Shown piece after piece: positions 7,607 through 14,943 of a stretch of 33,689 nt of DNA (positions are counted from its first letter, which is position 1; every line of letters starts with the position of its first letter). Position numbers and translations under genes: made by a program. The DNA comes from Spirochaetaceae bacterium (GTDB lineage: Bacteria; Spirochaetota; Spirochaetia; CADAEX01). The notes below the pieces were generated by a model. The model saw nothing but the letters and a program-made list of their open reading frames with translations. It was not told the origin of the DNA and made no database searches. The stretch spans positions 1 to 33,689 of the forward strand of contig WQZP01000023.1 of NCBI GenBank assembly GCA_009780675.1. The letters run 5' to 3'.

Positions 7607-8551
7607 TCATTTTAATTTTGAAATAATTTCTTTAACAGCGTTATAAAAATCAGTAGGATTATCAGCATCTGTCGCATGTCCAGCATTTTCTATCCAATAT
7701 AGCCCCTTTTGCGGAGCATTAATTTTTTCAAAATACTCTGCAGCTAATGTGCTTGGAACTTGCCAATCGTCTCTCCCGAGAAGATAGTAGACAGGCACAG
7801 AATATTCCGTTGTTTCATAAATGCTATAATCTGTCATCCATTTCATGAGTTTCATGTTTGTCTTTGGGCCTTTTATCATTAAGATAAGGTCGCTTAATTT
7901 AAAAATTGGGCTTTTGAGCATAATTTTAAACAATTTCCCCATTTTTAGGGTAAGCCCATATTTTGTTCTCAAAAAAAAGAATTTCGTTTCCATTGCAACA
8001 TAGTTTTTTTCATCAACTTCCATAGTTGGCAAGTTTTGCATTTCCATTAATTTTTTTGCGTCTTTTTTGTTTCCCTTAGTTTCAATAGCATCCTTTAACT
8101 TGTCATATGTTATTTTCATTTCAAGGCGTGTATCAATGCAATGCCCAGTGCCAATGTAGCATAAAACATCATCAGGATATTTGAGGACATATAACGTCCC
8201 TAAAATAGTTCCCCATGATTGACCCAGTAAAATAATTTTGTTTGTTTGGTATTTTTCCTTTACATAACAAATTATTTGCTTTAAGTCAGCAATCAGGTTT
8301 TCTATTGTCAAGTCTTCCGGCTTCGATTTATTTTTTTTCTGTGTTCTACCTGCTCCCCGTTGGTCATAATAAACAACATTACAAAAATCCAGATATGGTT
8401 TTACCATGTACGCAAAAAGTGTAGCGGATGATCCTGGTCCTCCATGTAAATGTAAAATAACTTCTTTTTGCGGTGAAGGATAATGCAAAAAATACTGCTT
8501 TATGCCGTTTATCTGAACATATTCCTCTGAATAATCTTTAATTTTAGCCAT
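7607..8551 (-). CDS. Alpha/beta hydrolase, proline iminopeptidase-like
   Basis: This 314-residue enzyme has the full alpha/beta hydrolase set. The oxyanion motif is HGGPGSS, the nucleophile elbow is GQSWG, the acid is in LGRDDW, and the His is in AGHATD near the C-terminus. HGGPG plus YYDQRGAG is the signature of the proline iminopeptidase subgroup (peptidase family S33), although many members have other ester or amide substrates. The cap region between the nucleophile and the acid is Lys-rich. I chose ATG 8551, which has AGAG upstream, over the in-frame ATG at 8575, which has no ribosome binding site. No signal peptide is present, so it is cytoplasmic. Confidence 0.88.
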   Translation of the reverse strand: MAKIKDYSEEYVQINGIKQYFLHYPSPQKEVILHLHGGPGSSATLFAYMVKPYLDFCNVVYYDQRGAGRTQKKNKSKPEDLTIENLIADLKQIICYVKEKYQTNKIILLGQSWGTILGTLYVLKYPDDVLCYIGTGHCIDTRLEMKITYDKLKDAIETKGNKKDAKKLMEMQNLPTMEVDEKNYVAMETKFFFLRTKYGLTLKMGKLFKIMLKSPIFKLSDLILMIKGPKTNMKLMKWMTDYSIYETTEYSVPVYYLLGRDDWQVPSTLAAEYFEKINAPQKGLYWIENAGHATDADNPTDFYNAVKEIISKLK

Positions 8552-8654
8552 AATTGTATTCTCTTTTATAATCATATAATGTTAAATATCAAAATAATTA
8601 GTTATATATAAAAGTTGTGCAACAGGCACGTTTGTTAGACAAAGTGGGCTGTCT

Positions 8655-8999
8655 TCATTTTAACAATTTATTTATTAATATATCTTTTAAGTTTCTTCTG
8701 GAATCTATTATTGCCATTACATATACTTTATTTTCAATTATTTTATAATAGATCTTCCATGGGTGTTCAGTTACTTGCCTAAAATCTTTAATATTTTTTG
8801 CTAATAACGCAGGAACATACGAACCACGATATGGAAAATGATCTAGTGTATCTATTTTTCTTTGTATTTTTTCCATTATTGTTAATGCTGTTCTTGGATT
8901 GTTTTCAGCAATAAAATCGATAATTTCATTTAAATCCTTTTCAGCACTTTGAGTCAGTTTTACATGATATTCTTCATATTCCTTGATTTTTTTAGCCAT
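8655..8999 (-). CDS. RelE/ParE-family toxin
   Basis: This 114-residue protein has the RelE/ParE pattern: HVKLTQSAEKDLNEIIDFIA at the N-terminus, then a Leu-rich helix, FPYRGSYVP, and the core strands FRQVTEHPWKIYYKI and VYVMAIIDSRRNL. RelE toxins cut mRNA on the ribosome and ParE toxins poison gyrase; the sequence alone does not decide between these. The ATG overlaps the antitoxin stop by 8 nt, the usual coupled order with antitoxin first. Confidence 0.88.
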   Translation of the reverse strand: MAKKIKEYEEYHVKLTQSAEKDLNEIIDFIAENNPRTALTIMEKIQRKIDTLDHFPYRGSYVPALLAKNIKDFRQVTEHPWKIYYKIIENKVYVMAIIDSRRNLKDILINKLLK

Positions 9000-9276
9000 T
9001 TTTTGTTAATCTTTCTCTTAATTCTTTAAATACTGTTTTTGAATCCTTTACATTTTCATTCTCAATGTCTTTTTCAGACAATTTCAATATGCTTAATAAG
9101 GCAAAAGCGTCTTCATTATCTTGATAAGTATTTATATCCATTAAAACTGCTCTAGCTTCACCATTTTGCGTAATAATTATTGGGTTTTTACGTTCATTTA
9201 CATAGTCCAGCATTTTAGCCGCATTAGTTTTTACATATGAAATAGGTTTTACATTATCTCTTAAATTTAATGCCAT
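8992..9276 (-). CDS. Phd/YefM-family antitoxin
   Basis: This 94-residue protein has the Phd/YefM fold signature near the start: VKPISYVKTNAAKMLDYVNE, then PIIITQNGEARAVLM. The C-terminal acidic helix region is the toxin-binding tail. ATG 9276 is chosen because GGAG lies 7 nt upstream; an upstream in-frame start would add 16 residues without a ribosome binding site. Such antitoxins repress their own operon, usually more strongly in complex with the toxin. Confidence 0.88.
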   Translation of the reverse strand: MALNLRDNVKPISYVKTNAAKMLDYVNERKNPIIITQNGEARAVLMDINTYQDNEDAFALLSILKLSEKDIENENVKDSKTVFKELRERLTKNG

Positions 9277-9423
9277 ATTTTTCTCCAGTACATATAAGAT
9301 GCCATATTTGGTCTTTTTTGTCAATTGTCTTTTATTGTATATTTTTAATAAAACCGGACGTTTTTTATTCCAAAAAATTCAGTCTATTTCGCTAACGTTT
9401 TGAGTTGATGACGTTGCCGACCG

Positions 9424-9702
9424 CTAACCCATAAGATTTAGCTCATTACATACCATTAGGACTTCACTGAATACTTTTTCTATCTCTCTATTCATCCATG
9501 ATACAAAGTTTGATATCTTAGTTCTATTGCCGGTGGCCCGGTTAAATTGTTGTTATATTTATCGTCGAAAATACTTAAGTCGAGTTTTTTATCGATTAAA
9601 TGGTTTTAAGGTATATTCGTATGTGCCTTTAATTATTTGCTCAGACAAGTTGATGTTTAAAAACAGTTTTTGTCCTTTTTTGGTTTCTTTGTAGCGTGCC
9701 AT
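9424..9702 (-). pseudogene. Remnant of an IS1182-type transposase
   Basis: Reading leftward from ATG 9702, the first frame gives MARYKETKKGQKLFLNINLS, then EQIIKGTYEYTLKPF, and stops. After a shift the next frame gives IDKKLDLSIFDDKYNN and then LTGPPAIELRY. A third segment gives ISNFVSWMNREIEKVFSEV and LMVCNELNLMG before a stop at 9424. These are the successive N-terminal blocks of IS1182-family transposases as I know them, here with a frameshift and an internal deletion. The catalytic part is missing. I see no terminal inverted repeats. Confidence 0.75.
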
Positions 9703-9768
9703 GATATATTATTTTATCAGTTCGCCACGAATGGCGAATGCGCTTTATTATATCAATATTTTGTTGTT

Positions 9769-9978
9769 TTACTTCCACGTTATATTTATTTGCTTTGAAT
9801 GCGTTGCACAATCGGATAAATATAGATTTATTAAATTTTGGTATGCTATTCCTGTCACTTCAGCTTGTTTTTTGAAGAAATTTATTGTGTCTATGTCAAC
9901 CCTAATGGAAATTTGTTTTCGTAATTTTTTAACATATGGATTCAATTTTCCTTTTGAAAAATCATATTCTTTCCTCAT
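9769..9978 (-). CDS. brnA: BrnA-family antitoxin
   Basis: This 69-residue ribbon-helix-helix protein begins MRKEYDFSKGKLNPYVKKL and continues KQISIRVDIDTINFFKKQA, the BrnA pattern. It neutralises the BrnT ribonuclease and represses the operon. ATG 9978 has GGAGG 8 nt upstream, located within the last codons of brnT. An alternative in-frame start upstream overlaps brnT and lacks a ribosome binding site. The order toxin then antitoxin is typical for brnTA. Confidence 0.88.
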   Translation of the reverse strand: MRKEYDFSKGKLNPYVKKLRKQISIRVDIDTINFFKKQAEVTGIAYQNLINLYLSDCATHSKQINITWK

Positions 9979-9982
9979 AGTA

Positions 9983-10258
9983 TTAACCTCCATAATTCTT
10001 GGATTCATTCCTGGTTGCTTTCCTTGCGGAAATTATCCTAATAATTTCATCATCTTCCCTATAACAATGGCAAACTACCAATAATTTTAGTAATTTACTT
10101 ATGCCTAAAATTATAAACCTATCTTCATCAATAGAATGATCCGGATCGTGTATTACCTTTGCGTTTGGATCAAAAAATACAGTTTCTGCTTCTTCAAACG
10201 ATACTTTATGATTCTTGATATTACTTTCATTTTTCTTTTGATCCCATATAATTTTCAT
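9983..10258 (-). CDS. brnT: BrnT-family ribonuclease toxin (DUF497)
   Basis: This 91-residue BrnT toxin has the DUF497 signature IIWDQKKNESNIKNHKVSFE, then AETVFFDPNA, DHSIDEDRFIILGIS, and the C-terminal IIRIISARKATRNE. The RelE-like fold cleaves RNA. The ATG has no ribosome binding site, but a consensus promoter places the transcript start at or within a nucleotide of the ATG, so the message is probably leaderless. It is followed by brnA after 4 nt. Confidence 0.9.
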   Translation of the reverse strand: MKIIWDQKKNESNIKNHKVSFEEAETVFFDPNAKVIHDPDHSIDEDRFIILGISKLLKLLVVCHCYREDDEIIRIISARKATRNESKNYGG

Positions 10259-10264
10259 GTATAT

Positions 10265-10331
10265 ATTATAATTATATTATCATTATTTGTCAATTATCTA
10301 ATTAATACGTGGCATATAACATATTATATGC
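10265..10331 (-). promoter_or_regulatory. brnTA promoter with upstream palindrome
   Basis: On the minus strand TTGACA (10293-10288), a 17-bp spacer and TATAAT (10270-10265) form an exact consensus promoter, with the brnT ATG only 6 nt beyond the -10. Just upstream lies a palindrome, GCATATAA/TTATATGC with a 4-nt centre (10312-10331), a candidate BrnA operator. Confidence 0.7.
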
Positions 10332-10397
10332 GTCAGAGCTGTCGTATATATAATATATTGTGTCATAAAAGCGTCAGTTTATTCAGCCTCATTAGTA

Positions 10398-11546
10398 TCA
10401 CTCAAAAATCACACCCAGCCAGTGCGCAGGGTCGCTTTTATCTGCTACAATAAGACCTATGTCAACGTTAGCAGTGGTTTCCGCGACCAGCCATCCGACC
10501 CCTTCTGCCTCAAGGCGCGCCCCTGGGCCTGGAATAGCTGCAAGACCCATGGCGTGGGAGTAGTGGCGGGATACCATGATAGCTGCCGGGATGTTTGCCT
10601 GTGCAACAATTATTGCCCAAAGCATGGCACGGCTGTCACTGCCGCCCCTCCCTTCGGTAATGGCAGTAACCAAATTTATAAAATCACTCCCTTCAAGATT
10701 CCTCTCGAATTGGAAGGCCTGTACAAAAGTAAGCGCTCTTTGCACAAAAGCCAGAACATTCGCATCCGTTTCGGTACCACGTGTCGTACTGCTGGGCATA
10801 TTCAGGCTTTGCGCAATCTGCAAAGCAGCGTTCGCGATTCTGTCCCATGAATCCCTGTAGATTGCTCTGTAATAACGTATCCACGCATCCTGCAAATAAG
10901 GAGAAGCCAGGTACAAAGTAAGGAGCCTGAATTCCTGCTCAATCAGCGCCTGCGCATTAAAAGCATCGTGTTCCCGAATCATTGTAGTCAAACCCAGCCC
11001 ACCTGCAAGCGGTACCTCCCTTAGTTCTCCTCTGGGATATGCAAACTCCATTATTGGTCCAGGCCGCCGCGTATCCATCAGCGTAGGCGCAATGGAGTTC
11101 AGGGCAGAAATATGAAACAAGTTTAAATATTCTTTTCCCACAGGCGCGTAAGCAAGGGCAAGTAAAAGGGGAGGGTTTGCTCTTCCATAAGTATTCTCGA
11201 GTTCAATGCCAAGACCCCAGCCCGTCATATTTCCGAAACGCAGTTCCATAATGGCTGCAGCTTTACCCCCATACTCAAAAAAAGATGTGTCGCCTGTGTT
11301 TCCAAGTCTATGGCTTATATCCTGCATCATCTCTTTGATGTTCTGATAGGTTCCATTGTGTACAGTCATGTCGAACATTGTCTCGCTGGGACCTCGAAAC
11401 GAAAAACGGTCAAGTGCATTCCCTTCGACAAACTCATAACCAATCGGCAGGTACAGACTAAAGCCCCAGGTAGCGAAATAGAGTTGATTTGCTGAAAGGA
11501 ATGCTGGAATGAAAAATAATAAAAGCAGGTATAGTTTTAACTTCAT
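10398..11546 (-). CDS. Exported transglutaminase-like protein, Cys-to-Ser variant
   Basis: This 382-residue protein has a signal peptide of about 19 residues (MKLKLYLLLLFFIPAFLSA). Its N-terminal domain (WGFSLYLPIGYEFVEG, then FSFRGPS) recalls outer-membrane-associated binding folds. The C-terminal part, from about residue 260, resembles a transglutaminase/protease core: GRGGSDSRAMLWAII, then RHYSHAMG, then WLVAETT. The position of the catalytic Cys (Cys in the paralogue at 12271-13419) is Ser here, so this copy may be a binding protein or pseudoenzyme. The His and acidic positions remain. The two paralogues align over their full length without gaps, about three quarters identical by eye. Confidence 0.7.
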   Translation of the reverse strand: MKLKLYLLLLFFIPAFLSANQLYFATWGFSLYLPIGYEFVEGNALDRFSFRGPSETMFDMTVHNGTYQNIKEMMQDISHRLGNTGDTSFFEYGGKAAAIMELRFGNMTGWGLGIELENTYGRANPPLLLALAYAPVGKEYLNLFHISALNSIAPTLMDTRRPGPIMEFAYPRGELREVPLAGGLGLTTMIREHDAFNAQALIEQEFRLLTLYLASPYLQDAWIRYYRAIYRDSWDRIANAALQIAQSLNMPSSTTRGTETDANVLAFVQRALTFVQAFQFERNLEGSDFINLVTAITEGRGGSDSRAMLWAIIVAQANIPAAIMVSRHYSHAMGLAAIPGPGARLEAEGVGWLVAETTANVDIGLIVADKSDPAHWLGVIFE

Positions 11547-11642
11547 AATTAAATCTCGGCAAGAGAGTCAACTGTTTTAAAAAGTAAATTGAGAAATTTT
11601 CAGAAAAATGAAATTGAGCCAATAGGTGTTGGTATGATAATA

Positions 11643-12107
11643 TTAGAATTGATTCCTCTTCATGAGCCGGTACCAATATGACATTTCATATACTATCCAC
11701 AATTGATATATTATAACGATTATAGCCAAGATCAAATTTTTTTGTAATAGAAAAAATATCACCGTTGGTACAAGAATAAAAATTATAAGGTTACTGTAAA
11801 AAAATAATTTTAAATTTTTCGTTTTGTAGAGAAAAAAAGGAGATATTCCCATTATTAGTACAATAGTAATCATTATTATAATAGGGATAATATCCTTGCG
11901 GATAAAAAGATAGTATAAAACAAATCCAAACATTAAAAAAACAATGAATCCTAATTTATTCATAAATTTTACCATAAGTGCATTGTCCGGGTGATTTAGA
12001 TTCTTAAACCATTTTTTTGCTTCATCACTCCAAGATTTCCCTGCAATGATTAATGATATTAGACAACATCCTATTGTGAACAATAATGCCAATAAATTGA
12101 ATTCCAT
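11643..12107 (-). CDS. TspO/MBR-like membrane protein
   Basis: This 154-residue protein has five hydrophobic segments, the count expected for TspO. It carries a divergent form of the family's first loop (KKWFKNLNHPDNALMVKF) and a Trp/Tyr-rich last segment (YQLWIVYEMSYWYRLMKRN). TspO proteins bind tetrapyrroles and are linked to stress; the core residues are only partly kept, so function is open. The start is very well supported by AAGGAGGT 6 nt before the ATG. It sits between the two transglutaminase-like paralogues on the same strand. Confidence 0.7.
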   Translation of the reverse strand: MEFNLLALLFTIGCCLISLIIAGKSWSDEAKKWFKNLNHPDNALMVKFMNKLGFIVFLMFGFVLYYLFIRKDIIPIIIMITIVLIMGISPFFLYKTKNLKLFFYSNLIIFILVPTVIFFLLQKNLILAIIVIIYQLWIVYEMSYWYRLMKRNQF

Positions 12108-12270
12108 GCATTACCTCCTTCGTATAATTATCTTTTGCTGCACAAAAAGCGAACTTCGTATAATCTCCATTCGCGGATATAACACGAGGTGGAAGAATAA
12201 GTTAGTGTCAATAAAAGAGATTGTTTGATATTATTTTCCGCTAATATTGGAGGTGTTGTGGCGGACAACG

Positions 12271-13419
12271 TCACTCAAAAATCACGCCCAACCAGTGCTC
12301 AGGGTCGCTTTGATCCGCTGCAATAAGACCTATCTCAACGTTAACAGTTGTTTCAGCGACCAGCCATCTGACCCCTTCTGTTTCAAAGCGCGCCCCTGGG
12401 CCTGGAATAGCTGCAATACCCATAGCGTGTGAGTATTCCCGGGATACCATGATAGCTGCCGGAATGTTTACCTGTGCAGCAATTATTGCCCAAAGCATGG
12501 CGCGGCTGTCACAGACGCCTCTCCCTTCGGTAATGGCAGTAACCAGATTTATAAAATCACTCCCGTCAAAATTTCTTTCGTATTGGAAGCCCTGCACAAA
12601 AGTAAGCGCCCTTTGCGCAAAATCCAGAACATTCGCATCCATGTCAGTGCTGCGTGTTGCTCTGCCGGCCCTGTTCAGACTTCGTGCAATTTGCAAAGCA
12701 GCGTCCGCAATCCTGTCCCATGAATCCCGGTAAATCATACGGTAATACCGTATCCATGCTTCCCGCCAATGCGGCGAAAAGTAATACATCCTCATGAGCA
12801 GAAATTCCCGCTCAATCAGCTCCTGCGCAATAAAAGCATCGTGTTCCCGAATCATTGCAGTCACACCCAGCCCACCAGCAAGTGGTACCTCCCTTAGTTC
12901 TCCCCGGTTATAGGCGAATTCCATCATTGGTCCAGGCCGCCGCGTATCTATCAGTGTAGGTGCAATTGAGTTCAGGGCAGAAATATGAAGCAAGTCCACG
13001 TTTTCTGTTCCCACAGGCGCATAAGCAAGAGCAAGTAAAAGGGGAGGGTTTGCTCCTCCATCAGTATTCTCGAGTTCAATGCCAAGACCCCAGCCTTCCA
13101 TATTTCCGAAGCGCAGTTTAATAATGGCTGCGGCTTTATCTCCATACTCAAAAAAAGAGGTATCTTCTGTGTTTCCCAATCTATGGCTAATATCTTGCAT
13201 CATCTCTTCGATGTTCTGATATGTTTCATTGAACACAAGCATGTCGAACATTGCATTGCTGGGACCCCGAAACGAAAAGCGGTCAAATGCATTCCCTTCG
13301 ACAAACTCATAACCAATCGGTAAGTAAACTCGAAAGCCCCAGGTAGGGGAATAGAGTTGATTTGCTGACAGGAATGCTGGAATGAAAAATAGTAAAAGCA
13401 GATAGAGTTTTAACTTCAT
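12271..13419 (-). CDS. Exported transglutaminase-like protein with Cys-His-acid set
   Basis: This 382-residue paralogue of the gene at 10398-11546 has the same signal peptide and domain order. Its candidate catalytic set is intact: Cys in GRGVCDSRAML, His in YSHAMG, and Glu in WLVAETT, spaced as in the transglutaminase-like cysteine peptidase/ligase fold. The N-terminal domain carries WGFRVYLPIGYEFVEG. After signal cleavage it would act in the periplasm or at the surface; substrate unknown. The bases upstream of the two starts are nearly identical, so the duplication includes the start region. Confidence 0.72.
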   Translation of the reverse strand: MKLKLYLLLLFFIPAFLSANQLYSPTWGFRVYLPIGYEFVEGNAFDRFSFRGPSNAMFDMLVFNETYQNIEEMMQDISHRLGNTEDTSFFEYGDKAAAIIKLRFGNMEGWGLGIELENTDGGANPPLLLALAYAPVGTENVDLLHISALNSIAPTLIDTRRPGPMMEFAYNRGELREVPLAGGLGVTAMIREHDAFIAQELIEREFLLMRMYYFSPHWREAWIRYYRMIYRDSWDRIADAALQIARSLNRAGRATRSTDMDANVLDFAQRALTFVQGFQYERNFDGSDFINLVTAITEGRGVCDSRAMLWAIIAAQVNIPAAIMVSREYSHAMGIAAIPGPGARFETEGVRWLVAETTVNVEIGLIAADQSDPEHWLGVIFE

Positions 13420-13561
13420 AATTTAAATTTCGGCAAGGCGATATCTGGGTTTAAGGAAATAAAAAAACAGGCAAAAATTATGCAACTGATAACCGCTGCA
13501 ATCAGTACAAAACCAGGGCTGCTCAATAAATAACAGCCCCCGGAGTTCAGATTTTTCATAA

Positions 13562-13592
13562 TTGACAGAAGGTTCTAAATAAAGGATATTAT
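13562..13592 (+). promoter_or_regulatory. Possible promoter of the nucleotide operon
   Basis: TTGACA (13562-13567) is followed by TATTAT (13587-13592) with a 19-bp spacer, which is longer than ideal. The pyrE ribosome binding site AAGGCGGTGA follows directly, so the leader would be very short. A GGGCTG/CAGCCC hairpin without a U-tract lies just upstream. Confidence 0.4.
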
Positions 13593-13611
13593 TCTAAGGC
13601 GGTGATTTTGT

Positions 13612-14943
13612 ATGATAGATAAAAACAAACTGATTGATACATTGTTCGAGCTAAACCTTTTTTACTGCGCTGGAAAAGCAGAATATTTTCTTGATTCTGA
13701 AACAAAATCCCCATTTTTTTTCGATATAAATTCAATTAACTCATTCCCTTTTTTTAAACCTTTTTTTCTCGACTCCCTTGTTTCTTTAATAAAAAAAGCG
13801 TGTGACTATGGCGACGGAAAAAACACAGAGTTGCTGCTTGCGGCAGTAGGCCATTCCGGCATCCCATTTACAGCTCTTGCCAGCGATAAGCTTTCTCTTC
13901 CAATGATATATATAAGAGATTCCTCAAAAAAGCATGGTAAAAAAAATCTGATCGAAGGTTCTGTAAAGGAAGGGATAGCAACATTGCTTTTTACAGAGAC
14001 TCTTTCATCAAAAGCTAAACTGGAAAACGCGGTAAGGGCGCTTAATGAAAAAAAGGGTGATATAAAAGGTATTGTTACGATTTTCAATATGCTTGATGTT
14101 TCTGATGTAAAGATTGATGATAATATTATTCCTGTTTATTCTCTTATAGACTTGGCAAGTTTGATAGAACGCGCAGAAAAAAATAAACTGATAGATAAAA
14201 AAAATATTGAGATCATGGCTAACTGGAAGTCTCAAGGCAACCCTGCTGCAAGTAAAACCCCTTGCGTGTCGGACAAGGGATGCCCCAAAGTGTCGCATGA
14301 TGCGCAAAAAGCCGCTGAAGTGCTTCTGGATATAAAAGCTGTTGCGCTTTCTGTGAAAGAACCTTTTCGTTATGCATCAGGAATTTTAAGCCCTATCTAT
14401 TGCGATAACAGGCTTCTTGTTTCTAATCCGGAAAAGTGGAATATCATAATCAATATTATGGAGCAGATAATCAAAACAGAAGTAGGGATCGAAAATATAG
14501 AAGTTATTGCTGGTACATCCACTGCCGGGATTCCTCACGCAGCGCTCCTTGCGGAAAAATTTTCTCTTCCAATGATATATGTAAAATCAGAAAAAGGGGA
14601 AATCGAAAAGAGATCAAATATCGAAGGGTCGCTGTTTTACGGTAAAAGAGTTTTGGTTATCGAAGACCTTGTGAGTACGGGAAAAAGTTCCATAGAATCT
14701 GTAAGGATATTAAGGGAACATGGTGCAATAGTTGATTACTGCGTTGCTATTTTTACATATCAGATGGAGTCAGCGGAAAAAGTTTTTGCCGATGAAAAAT
14801 GTACTTTATTTACTGCTTCGAATTTTAAGACTCTTATAAAAACTGCTGTTGATGGAAAATATATCACAGATGACGAAGCTGAAAAAGCAGTAAACTGGAG
14901 CAGTGATCCGCCAAACTGGGGAAAAAAATATGGATATGAATAA
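13612..14943 (+). CDS. pyrE: Tandem-domain orotate phosphoribosyltransferase
   Basis: Orotate phosphoribosyltransferase turns orotate and PRPP into OMP. Normal enzymes have about 190-215 residues; this protein has 443 and is two such domains. Domain 1 (about 1-205) keeps the mobile catalytic loop (Arg102, Lys106, His108, Gly109, then IEG at 114-116), but its PRPP motif is degraded to LFTETLSSKAKL (126-137). Domain 2 (about 232-443) keeps the SG-SPIYCDNR orotate end and the PRPP motif VLVIEDLVSTGKSS (347-360), but at the loop positions of Lys106 and His108 it has Gly329 and Ile331. Since the loop acts across the dimer interface in this family, one composite site is predicted. The linker (210-232) carries an inserted repeat. 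The start has AAGGCGGTGA upstream. Confidence 0.85.
   Translation: MIDKNKLIDTLFELNLFYCAGKAEYFLDSETKSPFFFDINSINSFPFFKPFFLDSLVSLIKKACDYGDGKNTELLLAAVGHSGIPFTALASDKLSLPMIYIRDSSKKHGKKNLIEGSVKEGIATLLFTETLSSKAKLENAVRALNEKKGDIKGIVTIFNMLDVSDVKIDDNIIPVYSLIDLASLIERAEKNKLIDKKNIEIMANWKSQGNPAASKTPCVSDKGCPKVSHDAQKAAEVLLDIKAVALSVKEPFRYASGILSPIYCDNRLLVSNPEKWNIIINIMEQIIKTEVGIENIEVIAGTSTAGIPHAALLAEKFSLPMIYVKSEKGEIEKRSNIEGSLFYGKRVLVIEDLVSTGKSSIESVRILREHGAIVDYCVAIFTYQMESAEKVFADEKCTLFTASNFKTLIKTAVDGKYITDDEAEKAVNWSSDPPNWGKKYGYE
14268..14295 (-). repeat. 28-nt dispersed repeat, copy 1 (inside pyrE linker)
   Basis: Read on the minus strand this is CGACACTT, 7 variable bases, then TCCCTTGTCCGAC. All 21 outer bases match copy 2 in pyrF, which lies in the opposite orientation. 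It encodes about residues 219-228 of the linker between the two phosphoribosyltransferase domains. Confidence 0.75.

Noticed and set aside
10422-12733. Long plus-strand ORFs opposite the two transglutaminase-like genes
   Set aside because: They mirror the GC-richer codons of the minus-strand genes; those genes have signal peptides and conserved paralogous sequence, while the plus-strand frames differ between the two copies.
13501-13535. GGGCTG/CAGCCC hairpin upstream of pyrE as a riboswitch or attenuator
   Set aside because: It has a 12-nt loop, no U-tract and probably lies upstream of the promoter; no pyrimidine attenuator features such as a PyrR loop are visible.
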